From contig NZ_JAUYGD010000066.1 in the NCBI RefSeq assembly GCF_030690725.1, positions 62,001 to 126,000 on the forward strand: a stretch of 64,000 nt of DNA, in the 5' to 3' direction. The translations under genes and the position numbers were made by a program. Positions 37,388 to 45,323 of this stretch are shown piece by piece. Positions within the stretch are counted from its first letter, which is position 1, and every line of letters starts with the position of its first letter. The stretch is from Pseudomonas sp. (GTDB lineage Bacteria > Pseudomonadota > Gammaproteobacteria > Pseudomonadales > Pseudomonadaceae). The notes below the pieces were generated by a model. That model made no database searches, had not been told where the DNA came from, and worked only from the letters and a program-made list of their open reading frames with translations.

Positions 37388-38158
37388 ATGAAAAAACTGA
37401 TCGTTGCTGTCGCTGCCCTGGCAGCCTTTTCCGCCCAGGCTGAAAGCCTGAGCGTCGCCGCCACCGCCGTACCGCACGCGGAAATCCTCGAGTTCGTTAA
37501 GCCGGCCCTGGCCGCCGAAGGCGTTGAGCTGAACATCAAGGTGTTCACCGACTACGTGCAGCCGAACGTACAAGTTGCCGAGCAGCGCCTGGATGCCAAT
37601 TTCTTCCAGCACCAGCCGTACCTGGATGAATTCAACAAGAGCCGTGGCACCGAGCTGGTCAGCGTTGCCGGCGTGCACGTCGAGCCCTTCGGCGCCTACT
37701 CCAGCCAGCACAAAACCCTCGCCGACCTGCCGCAAGGCGCCAACGTGGTGATCCCTAACGACGCCACCAACGGCGGCCGTGCCCTGCTGCTGCTGCAAAA
37801 GGCCGGGCTTATCACCCTGAAGCCGGAAGCCGGCATCCTCGCCACGCCGAAAGACATCGTCGAGAACCCGAAAACCATCAAGGTGCGTGAACTGGAAGCG
37901 GCCACCCTGCCGCGCGTGCTGACCCAAGTCGACCTGGCGCTGATCAACACCAACTACGCCCTGGAAGCCAAGCTCAACCCAACCAAGGATGCGCTGATCA
38001 TCGAAGGTAACGACTCGCCGTACGTCAACATCCTGGTTGCGCGTGCCGATAACAAGGACAACGCTGCCCTGCAGAAACTGGCCAAGGCACTGAACAGCGC
38101 CGAAGTGAAAGCTTTTATCGCTGAGAAGTATCAGGGCGCCGTAGTTCCGGCGTTCTAA
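37388..38158 (+). CDS. metQ: MetQ, methionine-binding protein
   Basis: 256-residue NlpA/MetQ-family receptor: signal peptide MKKLIVAVAALAAFSAQAES, with no lipobox cysteine, so this copy is probably a free periplasmic protein rather than a lipoprotein. Typical motifs are ATAVPHAEILEFV, FTDYVQPN and DANFFQHQPYLD. AAGGAG precedes the ATG at 37388. Its final 4 nt overlap the convergent LysR gene. Confidence 0.93.
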   Translation: MKKLIVAVAALAAFSAQAESLSVAATAVPHAEILEFVKPALAAEGVELNIKVFTDYVQPNVQVAEQRLDANFFQHQPYLDEFNKSRGTELVSVAGVHVEPFGAYSSQHKTLADLPQGANVVIPNDATNGGRALLLLQKAGLITLKPEAGILATPKDIVENPKTIKVRELEAATLPRVLTQVDLALINTNYALEAKLNPTKDALIIEGNDSPYVNILVARADNKDNAALQKLAKALNSAEVKAFIAEKYQGAVVPAF

Positions 38159-39075
38159 GACTCCGCGTTAGCTGCACCCTCTGCCAAACCCCGCCCCGTG
38201 CGGGGTTTGTCGTTTAAGGCGGCCTCGCGCAGACAGTCCAGCAGGCAGTCCAGAGCCGGCTGACGCTGAGCGCGGCGCAATATCGCCACCAGCTCGCGGT
38301 GGAAAGTCAGCTCGCCCAGCTCGATCACTCGCAACTGGGTTGGCCGCTGCAGCCACAGGCCCGCACGCGGAATCAGCGACACGCCAAGCCCGCACTCGAC
38401 CATCCGCACGATGGCCTCCAGCTCATCCAACTCCAGTGCTTCCTGCACCGTCAGGCGCTGCTCGCGGAGGAACTGGTTGACCCGTCGCCCGCCGAACGAG
38501 CGCCGGTCGTAACGCACGAACGGCTGCTCGGCGAGGATCTGCAACGGATCATCCTCCGTCACGCCGAGCGGGGTGATCAGCACAAACGGCTCGCGCGCCA
38601 GACTGATCTGCAGCAGCTCCTTGGGCAGCTCGAACGGCGGCTTGATCAGCAGCGCCAGGTCCAACTCACCAGCATCGATCTGGCTCAGCAGGTTTAGCGA
38701 TACGCCCGGCACCAGCTTCAGCTCGACTCGCGGGGCCGCCGCGCGAAAACGCGGCAAGGCCTCAGGCAGCAAACCGGTCTGCAGCGTGGCAATCGCGCCG
38801 ACCTTGAGCTCGCCCTGCCACTCAGCCGCACTGGTCGGCAAGGCCATCTGCGCATACAGCCCGAGCATCTGCTCCGCCAGCGGCAAGGCATGCCGACCGG
38901 CAGCATTGAGCACCGCCGAGCGTCCACTGCGCTCGAACAGGCGGACGCCCAGCCCCTGCTCCAGCACACGCATCTGCGCGCTCACCGCAGACTGAGTCAA
39001 ACCGACCTGCTGGCCAGCCGCAGCGAAGGTGCCATGCCGCGCCACCGCCAAAAAGGTTTTCAACTCGCGCAGCAT
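38155..39075 (-). CDS. LysR-family transcriptional regulator
   Basis: 306-residue regulator with an N-terminal winged helix-turn-helix ([26 protein letters not shown]) and a type-2 periplasmic-binding-like effector domain. The last ~25 codons run through a strong terminator hairpin and overlap the metQ stop. Target unknown; it is divergent from the VOC gene, a common arrangement for regulator and target. Confidence 0.88.
   Translation of the reverse strand: MLRELKTFLAVARHGTFAAAGQQVGLTQSAVSAQMRVLEQGLGVRLFERSGRSAVLNAAGRHALPLAEQMLGLYAQMALPTSAAEWQGELKVGAIATLQTGLLPEALPRFRAAAPRVELKLVPGVSLNLLSQIDAGELDLALLIKPPFELPKELLQISLAREPFVLITPLGVTEDDPLQILAEQPFVRYDRRSFGGRRVNQFLREQRLTVQEALELDELEAIVRMVECGLGVSLIPRAGLWLQRPTQLRVIELGELTFHRELVAILRRAQRQPALDCLLDCLREAALNDKPRTGRGLAEGAANAES
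38186..38208. terminator. Bidirectional terminator inside the lysR 3' end
   Basis: AAACCCCGC (38186-38194) and GCGGGGTTT (38200-38208) form a perfect 9-bp stem. It lies 28 bp after the metQ stop and serves metQ, while being translated as the C-terminal part of the LysR protein on the other strand. Confidence 0.8.
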
Positions 39076-39185
39076 TGACGCCTCGACTGATCAATTTTGT
39101 TTGTGCTTGCGAGCAAGGATATTCGCTTTTAATCAGAATCGCTGTTACTGAGAATCAGCAGACCGCCCTTTCAAGGAACTCCAGC

Positions 39186-39611
39186 ATGGCGCTCGCACCC
39201 TTTCACCTGGCAATTCCCGTCTACGACCTGGCTGCCTCCCGGCACTTCTATGGCGAGGTGTTCGGTTGCGCGGAGGGTCGCAGCAGCGCGCACTGGGTGG
39301 ATTTCGACTTCTTCGGCCACCAACTGGTGATTCACCAGGCGCCAAAGATGACGTATCAGGAAGAAGCGCACAGCAACCCGGTGGATGGCCACGACGTGCC
39401 GGTGCCGCATTTCGGTGTGGTGCTGGGCTGGGATGATTGGCAGGTACTAGCGGCGCGGCTACAGGCCAAGGGCACGCAATTTGTGATCGAACCCTATGTA
39501 CGCTTCGCCGGCCAGGTCGGCGAGCAGGCCACGCTGTTCCTGCTCGACCCGTGCGGCAACGCCCTGGAGTTCAAGGCGTTCAAGGACATCAGTCAGCTGT
39601 TTGCCAAATAG
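39186..39611 (+). CDS. VOC family protein (glyoxalase/dioxygenase-like)
   Basis: 141-residue vicinal-oxygen-chelate protein: [22 protein letters not shown], possible metal residues in HQLVIHQ and VPHFGVVL, and a closing [15 protein letters not shown]. The ATG at 39186 is placed directly before the fold; an upstream in-frame ATG is less likely. It converges with the sco gene with a 4-bp gap. Substrate unknown. Confidence 0.85.
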   Translation: MALAPFHLAIPVYDLAASRHFYGEVFGCAEGRSSAHWVDFDFFGHQLVIHQAPKMTYQEEAHSNPVDGHDVPVPHFGVVLGWDDWQVLAARLQAKGTQFVIEPYVRFAGQVGEQATLFLLDPCGNALEFKAFKDISQLFAK

Positions 39612-39615
39612 CGCG

Positions 39616-40248
39616 TTATGGGCGATCAAGCAGGCCGGGCAGCTGCGCAGCCAGCTTGGTGTTGTTGATCGGCGCGCGGATAAAGCCGCGCTGCTTGCCG
39701 TCGGGGCCGATCAGCACCAGGTTGCCGCTGTGATCGACGGTGTAGTTTTCCTTGCTGGTATCGGCCGGGATAAACGGAATGCTGACGCCGTTGGCCAGTT
39801 TCTGGATGGTCGCTTCCTCGCCGGTCAGGCCGATAAAGCCTGCGTCGAAATAATCCAGGTACTTCTTCAACTGCTCCGGCGTGTCGCGGTGCGGGTCAAC
39901 CGTGACCAGCACGATGCGCAGCTTGGCCAGGGTTTCCGGCGGTAGCTGGCCTTGCAGTTGGCGCAGTTGGGCGAGGGTGGCTGGGCAAATATCCGGGCAG
40001 AAGGTGTAGCCGAAGAACAGCAGGCTCCACTGATCCTTAAGCTGATCGACCGCCACTGTCTGCCCATCCTGATTGGTCAGGTTCAACTCCGGTAGGCTGC
40101 GGCTCTGTGGCAGTAGAACGATGCCGGCATCGAGCAGCACGGTGGGATCACCCTGGCCCTTGCTGGTCAGCACCTTGTTGACGGTCAGGCCCAGCACCAG
40201 GGCGACGATAGCAACGAGAACAAAAACGGTGATCTGGGTTCGGCTCAT
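39616..40248 (-). CDS. SCO1/SenC copper chaperone for cytochrome oxidase
   Basis: 210-residue membrane-anchored thioredoxin-fold protein delivering copper to the CuA site of subunit II. It has one N-terminal helix, the copper motif CPDIC in FGYTFCPDICPA and the conserved distal histidine in VDHSGN. It is last in the oxidase-assembly operon after ctaB, 11 bp away. Confidence 0.93.
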   Translation of the reverse strand: MSRTQITVFVLVAIVALVLGLTVNKVLTSKGQGDPTVLLDAGIVLLPQSRSLPELNLTNQDGQTVAVDQLKDQWSLLFFGYTFCPDICPATLAQLRQLQGQLPPETLAKLRIVLVTVDPHRDTPEQLKKYLDYFDAGFIGLTGEEATIQKLANGVSIPFIPADTSKENYTVDHSGNLVLIGPDGKQRGFIRAPINNTKLAAQLPGLLDRP

Positions 40249-40259
40249 GGCACCAACGA

Positions 40260-41159
40260 TTACAGGTTTAACAGCAGATAGTGGTCGACCAGCAGGGCGA
40301 TAAACAGCGCGAAAAGATACCAGATGCTGTACTTGAAGGTGCTGATCGCCGCATGCGGTTTGCTGTCACGGTACAGCACCACCGCCCAGTACAGAAAGCG
40401 CCCGCCCAACAGCACGGCGCAGGCGAGATAGAGCAGCCCGCTCATATGGATGGCATAAGGCAGCAGGGTCACGGCAAACATCACCAGGGTGTACAGCAGG
40501 ATGTGCACCTTGGTGTAGTGCTCACCGTGGGTCACCGGCAGCATGGGGATATCGGCCTTGGCGTATTCCTCCTTGCGGTGGATGGCCAGGGCCCAGAAAT
40601 GCGGCGGCGTCCAGGCGAAGATGATCAGCACCAGCAGCAGCGGTTCGGCGCTGATATGCCCGGTAACCGCGACCCAGCCGAGCAGCGGCGGCGCTGCACC
40701 GGCCAGCCCGCCGATCACGATATTCTGCGGCGTGGCGCGTTTGAGAAAGCCAGTGTAGAGGACCGCGTAGCCGAGCAGCGAGGCCAGGGTCAGCCAGGCC
40801 GCCAGCTCGTTGGTAAAGGTCAGCAGCAGCGCCATTCCGGCTACCGCCAGCAGCAGGGCAAAACCCAGCGCCGCGGTCGGCGACAAACGCCCGGCCGTCA
40901 CGGGCCGTTTATGGGTGCGCGCCATGATCGAATCGATGCGCCGATCGACCACATGATTGACCGCCGCGGCCGCACCGGCGCACAAACCGATGCCCAGGTT
41001 GCCGAAGATCAGCACTTCCCAGGCCACACCCGCACGGGTGGCGAGGAACATGCCGACCAAGGAGGTGATCAGCATCAGCACCACCACCCGCGGCTTGGTC
41101 AGCTCCAGGTAGTCGCGCCAGCTGGCGTGGGCTTGGTGTTCGCGCGCTAGAGTAGCCAT
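40260..41159 (-). CDS. ctaB: Protoheme IX farnesyltransferase (heme O synthase)
   Basis: 299-residue UbiA-superfamily membrane prenyltransferase with about nine helices. The Asp-rich site NHVVDRRIDSIMARTHKRP binds farnesyl diphosphate-Mg. It makes heme O from heme B, the precursor of heme A made by the neighbouring CtaA for the aa3 oxidase. Also called CyoE. Confidence 0.95.
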   Translation of the reverse strand: MATLAREHQAHASWRDYLELTKPRVVVLMLITSLVGMFLATRAGVAWEVLIFGNLGIGLCAGAAAAVNHVVDRRIDSIMARTHKRPVTAGRLSPTAALGFALLLAVAGMALLLTFTNELAAWLTLASLLGYAVLYTGFLKRATPQNIVIGGLAGAAPPLLGWVAVTGHISAEPLLLVLIIFAWTPPHFWALAIHRKEEYAKADIPMLPVTHGEHYTKVHILLYTLVMFAVTLLPYAIHMSGLLYLACAVLLGGRFLYWAVVLYRDSKPHAAISTFKYSIWYLFALFIALLVDHYLLLNL

Positions 41160-41183
41160 AGGGTCTCTCCTCGATTGTTCTTG

Positions 41184-42227
41184 TTATTTACCGGGCAGCG
41201 CAGCAAAACCAGCCTGCGCGCTTGTCGCCGGGGATGCCAGCCGTACGCTGCTGCGCAGCCGATAATTGATCAGCACCAGGGTCAGCAGCAGCGCTGCGCC
41301 ACCGAGGTTATGCGCCACCGCCACCAGCAATGGCAGATGGAATACCACGTTGCTGATACCCAGGCTGATCTGCACCGCCAGCGCCAGCACCAGCAGCCCG
41401 GCCAAATGCGTCAGGCCATGGCGCTTGAGTTGCCAGGCCAACAGCAGCAGTACCAGGGTCACCAGCAGCGCGCCGATGCGGTGGGTCATATGAATGGCGG
41501 TGCGCGCGTCGCTGTCGAGCTGGCCGCCGAGGTAGTTGGGGCCGATATGCTGAGTCAGATGAAAGCCGTTGGCGAAGTCCATCGCCGGCCACCATTCGCC
41601 ATGACAGGTCGGCAGATCAACGCAGGCGACCGCCGCATAGTTGCTGCTGACCCAGCCACCAAGGGCGATCTGCCCGACGACCAACAGCAGTCCGAGCGCC
41701 GCCAGGCTGCGCAGGCGTGCGGGCAGATTGGCCAAGGCGGCCGCCTTGCCGGATAGCCGCAACGTTAAAAGAAACAACAGGCTAAGGGTGGCAAAACCGC
41801 CAAGCAGATGCGCGGTAACCACTTGTGGCCAGAGTTTCAGGGTCACCGTCCACATGCCAAAGGCTGCCTGCAGCGTCACCAGCCCCAGCAAAAACAACGG
41901 CAGTTTGAGTGGCTGACCCGCTTCGCCACGGCGACGCAGCGCCTGCACCGCCAGACCAAGAATCACCAAGCCCAGGGCGCCGGCAAAATAGCGGTGGATC
42001 ATCTCGTACCAACCCTTGGCCACTTCAACCGGCGCTTCCGGAAAACGCGCTTCGGCCAGGGTCTGTTTATGCTCGCTCATCGGCACACCGATAAAGCCAT
42101 AGCAACCCGGCCAGTCCGGGCAACCGAGACCGGCATGGGTTAAACGGGTATAGGCACCGAGCAGCACCACCACGACCGCCAACACAGTGGCGAACAGGGC
42201 AAAACGGTAACCGGGTTTGCTCATCAT
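41184..42227 (-). CDS. ctaA: Heme A synthase (COX15/CtaA)
   Basis: 347-residue eight-helix membrane enzyme converting heme O to heme A. Characteristic pieces are LLGAYTRLTHAGLGCPDWPGC near the N-terminus and heme-ligand histidines in EMIHRYFAG, TAHLLGG, MTHRIGAL and AHNLGGA. It lies between ctaB and a thioredoxin-like assembly gene in one operon. Confidence 0.95.
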   Translation of the reverse strand: MMSKPGYRFALFATVLAVVVVLLGAYTRLTHAGLGCPDWPGCYGFIGVPMSEHKQTLAEARFPEAPVEVAKGWYEMIHRYFAGALGLVILGLAVQALRRRGEAGQPLKLPLFLLGLVTLQAAFGMWTVTLKLWPQVVTAHLLGGFATLSLLFLLTLRLSGKAAALANLPARLRSLAALGLLLVVGQIALGGWVSSNYAAVACVDLPTCHGEWWPAMDFANGFHLTQHIGPNYLGGQLDSDARTAIHMTHRIGALLVTLVLLLLAWQLKRHGLTHLAGLLVLALAVQISLGISNVVFHLPLLVAVAHNLGGAALLLTLVLINYRLRSSVRLASPATSAQAGFAALPGK

Positions 42228-42248
42228 CAGTCCTTAGCCGAGGCAGCA

Positions 42249-42833
42249 TTAACCAATTTGCGAGATTTTCAGCAGATGCCGCAGATCGTTGAGAATCGCC
42301 TTGCCCTTGCTGGTGGCGTCATAACGCAGCACCAGATTGCCGCGCGGATCGACGATCCACAGCTGCGCACCTTCGGCCTTGCCGGCGGTCTTGCCGTAGG
42401 CCTCCAGCTGCAACTGATAACGCGCCAGCTGCGGGTATTCGCGGCGTAGCTGGGCGTCATAGTCGCCAGCAATGGGTTGGGCAGTGGCCAGGCCATGGGC
42501 GGCGCGAGCGACATCACGGTTTAGGCCGATATGCACCTGACGGGCAAGGAACACCAGTTCCTTGCAGGCGGCATCGCAGACATCCGGCACGGTCACCAGC
42601 AGCTGCCAGCGCTGCTCATCGGCACCGACCACGCCGAGGTCGGCGCGGGTTTGTCCGGTGCCAATCAGTTCGCCGTGATAGCTGCGGGTTTCCGGCACCC
42701 AGAAGCGCCATTGGTACATGGCGCTGGCGAGGATCATCGGGCCGATAACCACGGCCAGAATCAAGATCAGTTGCAGCCGCCCACGGCGACGCTGGCTGGG
42801 TGACACTTCAGGCAGGGCGATGGCTGGGTTCAT
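42249..42833 (-). CDS. Membrane-anchored thioredoxin-like oxidase-assembly protein with CxxxC motif
   Basis: 194-residue protein with one N-terminal transmembrane helix (~20-40) and a periplasmic Sco-like domain. VPDVCDAACKELVF gives a CxxxC motif as in Sco proteins, but the later Sco histidine is replaced (VDPRGN). Located between ctaA and SURF1 as in other pseudomonads (PA0111 counterpart), it probably aids heme or copper insertion. It overlaps the SURF1 gene by 26 nt. Exact role unknown. Confidence 0.8.
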   Translation of the reverse strand: MNPAIALPEVSPSQRRRGRLQLILILAVVIGPMILASAMYQWRFWVPETRSYHGELIGTGQTRADLGVVGADEQRWQLLVTVPDVCDAACKELVFLARQVHIGLNRDVARAAHGLATAQPIAGDYDAQLRREYPQLARYQLQLEAYGKTAGKAEGAQLWIVDPRGNLVLRYDATSKGKAILNDLRHLLKISQIG

Positions 42834-43539
42834 GGCGAGTCTCCCGCGCGTTAGATAGACCTAAATAGATAAACAGGCAGAGCAAGGCCGCCGCCAGGGC
42901 GAACCACTGCACGGCGTAGCCGAGGTGTTTGTCGGGGCTCATGGCGATAACCGGCCAATCGCTTTGAAATGACGCTGGGCCCGGTTCGATGCGTACTTCA
43001 TAGCTCAGGCCACCGCGCCCCAGTTGCTGCCACAGGTCATCCGGCTTGACCTCACTGACCACCTGCGGCCAGCCCGCAGTGGCTTGCGCGCCTTGCAGTT
43101 GAAAGGCTTCACCCAGCGGTACATACACCGTGGCCTGCAGGCGCAACGGCGTATCCGGGGTGGCGAAGGTTGGCGTAATGCGCCGATCCGGCCAGGGCAG
43201 CCAGCCGCGATTGAGCAGCAGCCAGAGGCCGCTGGGTTGATCATAAAAAGGTTGCAGTACCTCGACGCCGACTTTGCCGTCGCGGGTGCGGTTGTCCAGC
43301 AGCAGGGCGTGGCGCGCATCGAAGAAGCCCTGTAACTGTACGCGCTGGTAAGCCGGGTTGGGCTGGCGCTCCAGCTCATCAATGCTGATCGGTGCGGCCA
43401 GTTGCTGGGCCTGGTGTGCGGCCAGCAGCTGGCGCTTTTCTTCGGCCCGCGCCAACTGCCAGAAGCCTAGGGCGATCAGACAGGGAAGCAGCAACAGCAC
43501 CAGTACGCTGGGCAGCCAGCCAGGACGGAAGGCGCTCAT
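42808..43539 (-). CDS. SURF1 family cytochrome oxidase biogenesis protein
   Basis: 243-residue protein with two terminal transmembrane helices and a periplasmic domain, the SURF1 layout. Typical residues: GFWQLARAEEK after TM1, LLLNRGWLPWP centrally, and HLGYAVQWFALA in TM2. SURF1 helps place heme A in subunit I. The ATG at 43539 follows AGGGAGG; a longer frame upstream is unsupported. First gene of the ctaA/ctaB operon. Confidence 0.9.
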   Translation of the reverse strand: MSAFRPGWLPSVLVLLLLPCLIALGFWQLARAEEKRQLLAAHQAQQLAAPISIDELERQPNPAYQRVQLQGFFDARHALLLDNRTRDGKVGVEVLQPFYDQPSGLWLLLNRGWLPWPDRRITPTFATPDTPLRLQATVYVPLGEAFQLQGAQATAGWPQVVSEVKPDDLWQQLGRGGLSYEVRIEPGPASFQSDWPVIAMSPDKHLGYAVQWFALAAALLCLFIYLGLSNARETRHEPSHRPA

Positions 43540-43627
43540 AGCAACCTCCCTAAAGCCCTGTACAAGCTGGCTATACTGCAGCTGAAGCGCATTTCCCTTC
43601 CCCCGAAGTTCCGCTTGGGAGTCACGC

Positions 43628-43831
43628 ATGCTCAAAGCCGCGATCGTCCTGTTACTACTGGCTACTCTGGTCAGCCTATTCAGTGGCCTGTTCTTTCTGG
43701 TCAAGGACGAAGGTAAAACCTCCCGGGTGGTCAACGCGCTGACTGTGCGCGTGACCCTTACAGCGCTGACCGTTGCCCTTATTGCCTGGGGTTTCTATAG
43801 CGGCCAACTGGTCTCGCAGGTCACCTGGTAG
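43628..43831 (+). CDS. DUF2909 twin-transmembrane protein
   Basis: 67-residue protein with two hydrophobic helices separated by a polar loop (KDEGKTSRVVNALTVR), the DUF2909 pattern found within Pseudomonas aa3-oxidase loci. It is the only plus-strand gene inside the oxidase cluster, divergent from SURF1 and convergent with coxC. Function unknown; possibly an assembly or accessory subunit. Confidence 0.82.
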   Translation: MLKAAIVLLLLATLVSLFSGLFFLVKDEGKTSRVVNALTVRVTLTALTVALIAWGFYSGQLVSQVTW

Positions 43832-43836
43832 CCGCG

Positions 43837-44733
43837 TCAGATCACATAAACGAAGACGAACAGACCGATCCACACCACATCGACAAAGTGCCAATACCAG
43901 GCCGCCGCCTCGAAGCCAAAATGCTGCTCTGGGCTGAAATGCCCACGAATCACCCGAATCAGCATGATGCTCAGCATCAGCGCCCCCAGAGTCACGTGGG
44001 CACCGTGAAAGCCGGTGAGCATAAAGAAGGTCGCGCCGTAGATGCCCGAACCCAGGGTCAGACCCAGCTCGGTGTAGGCGTGGATATATTCCTCGACCTG
44101 CAGCACCAGAAAGGCGATGCCGAGAATCACCGTCAGCGCCAGCCACAGGGTCAGCGGTTTGCGGTGGTTCTTGCGCAGCGCGTGGTGGGCGAAGGTCAGG
44201 GTGAAGCTGGAGGTCACCAGCAAGATGGTGTTGATCAGCGGCAACCCCCAAGCGCTGATGGTGCCGCTCGGTGCCGGATAGAGCTTCGGATCAGGTGTAT
44301 TGAGCAGCGGCCAGGTGTATTCGAAGCCCGGCCAGAGCATGTTGCTCACCCCTTTGTCGCCTTCGCCGCCGAGCCAAGGGCCCGCCCAGGTGCGCACGTA
44401 GAACAGCACACCGAAGAACGCAGCGAAGAACATCACCTCGGAGAAGATGAACCAGCTCATGCCCCAGCGGAACGAGCGGTCCATCTGCGGGCTGTACATG
44501 CCGGAGCGGCTTTCCTTGATCACATTGCCGAACCAGCCGAACAGCATATAGGCGAGAAACAGGCCGCCGATAAAGAAGATCAGCGGGCCGTTGGAGTCGG
44601 CGCGATCAGCCTTCAGATCGTTGAACCAGGTACCCACGCCGTACACCGAAAACAGCATGCCCAGGGTGGCGATGATCGGCCACTTGCTCTGGGCCGGAAC
44701 GTAATAGCTTTCGTGACTTTCGTGACTCGACAT
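43837..44733 (-). CDS. coxC: Cytochrome c oxidase subunit III
   Basis: 298-residue seven-helix subunit of the aa3 oxidase. Motifs include WGMSWFIFSEVMFFAAFFG and GFHGAHVTLG, plus the closing WYWHFVDVVWIGLF. Last gene of coxB-coxA-ctaG-coxC. Confidence 0.95.
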   Translation of the reverse strand: MSSHESHESYYVPAQSKWPIIATLGMLFSVYGVGTWFNDLKADRADSNGPLIFFIGGLFLAYMLFGWFGNVIKESRSGMYSPQMDRSFRWGMSWFIFSEVMFFAAFFGVLFYVRTWAGPWLGGEGDKGVSNMLWPGFEYTWPLLNTPDPKLYPAPSGTISAWGLPLINTILLVTSSFTLTFAHHALRKNHRKPLTLWLALTVILGIAFLVLQVEEYIHAYTELGLTLGSGIYGATFFMLTGFHGAHVTLGALMLSIMLIRVIRGHFSPEQHFGFEAAAWYWHFVDVVWIGLFVFVYVI

Positions 44734-44745
44734 TTATTGTTCTCC

Positions 44746-45312
44746 TTATGGAGTCGCCCGGGTAAGGGTCGCTTGTGCCACCGGCGGTTTGCGCGCGGTG
44801 ATATCGAACAGGGTGTAGCCCAAGGTCAGGTGCTTCACGTCCTTGGGCAAGTCTCTGTCGACGATAAAGCGCACCGGCATTTCGATGCGCTCACCGGGTT
44901 GCAGTACCTGCTGGGTAAAGCAGAAGCATTCGGTCTTGTGAAAGTAGGCAGCCGCTTTGGACGGCGCCACGCTGGGGATCGCCTGGGCGCTCATCGGTTT
45001 GTCCGTGGGGTTGTAGGCCACATAGACCATCTCGGTGCTCTGACCGGGATGAACCGTCAGCTCATCGGCCAGCGGACGAAATTCCCAGACCATCTCGGCT
45101 GAGTTGGTGGCGAGAAACTGCACCCGCACCTGACGCGACTCATCCGTGCTTTGCAGCCCGGCCTCATAGGCACCGGCGGTTTTGCCGTTGATGCCGAAGG
45201 CCTGGCACATCACGTCATAGATCGGCACCAGGGCGAAGCCGAAGCCAAACATGCCGACCACCACCAGTAACAGGCGGGTAACCAGGCGGCGGGTCGACAG
45301 GGCTTCGCTCAT
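44746..45312 (-). CDS. ctaG: Cytochrome c oxidase assembly protein CtaG (Cox11)
   Basis: 188-residue membrane-anchored copper chaperone for the CuB centre in subunit I. One N-terminal helix and the copper motif CFCF in KTECFCFTQQVL are present. Placed between coxA and coxC in the structural operon. Confidence 0.95.
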   Translation of the reverse strand: MSEALSTRRLVTRLLLVVVGMFGFGFALVPIYDVMCQAFGINGKTAGAYEAGLQSTDESRQVRVQFLATNSAEMVWEFRPLADELTVHPGQSTEMVYVAYNPTDKPMSAQAIPSVAPSKAAAYFHKTECFCFTQQVLQPGERIEMPVRFIVDRDLPKDVKHLTLGYTLFDITARKPPVAQATLTRATP

Positions 45313-45323
45313 CGGCCGGCTCC

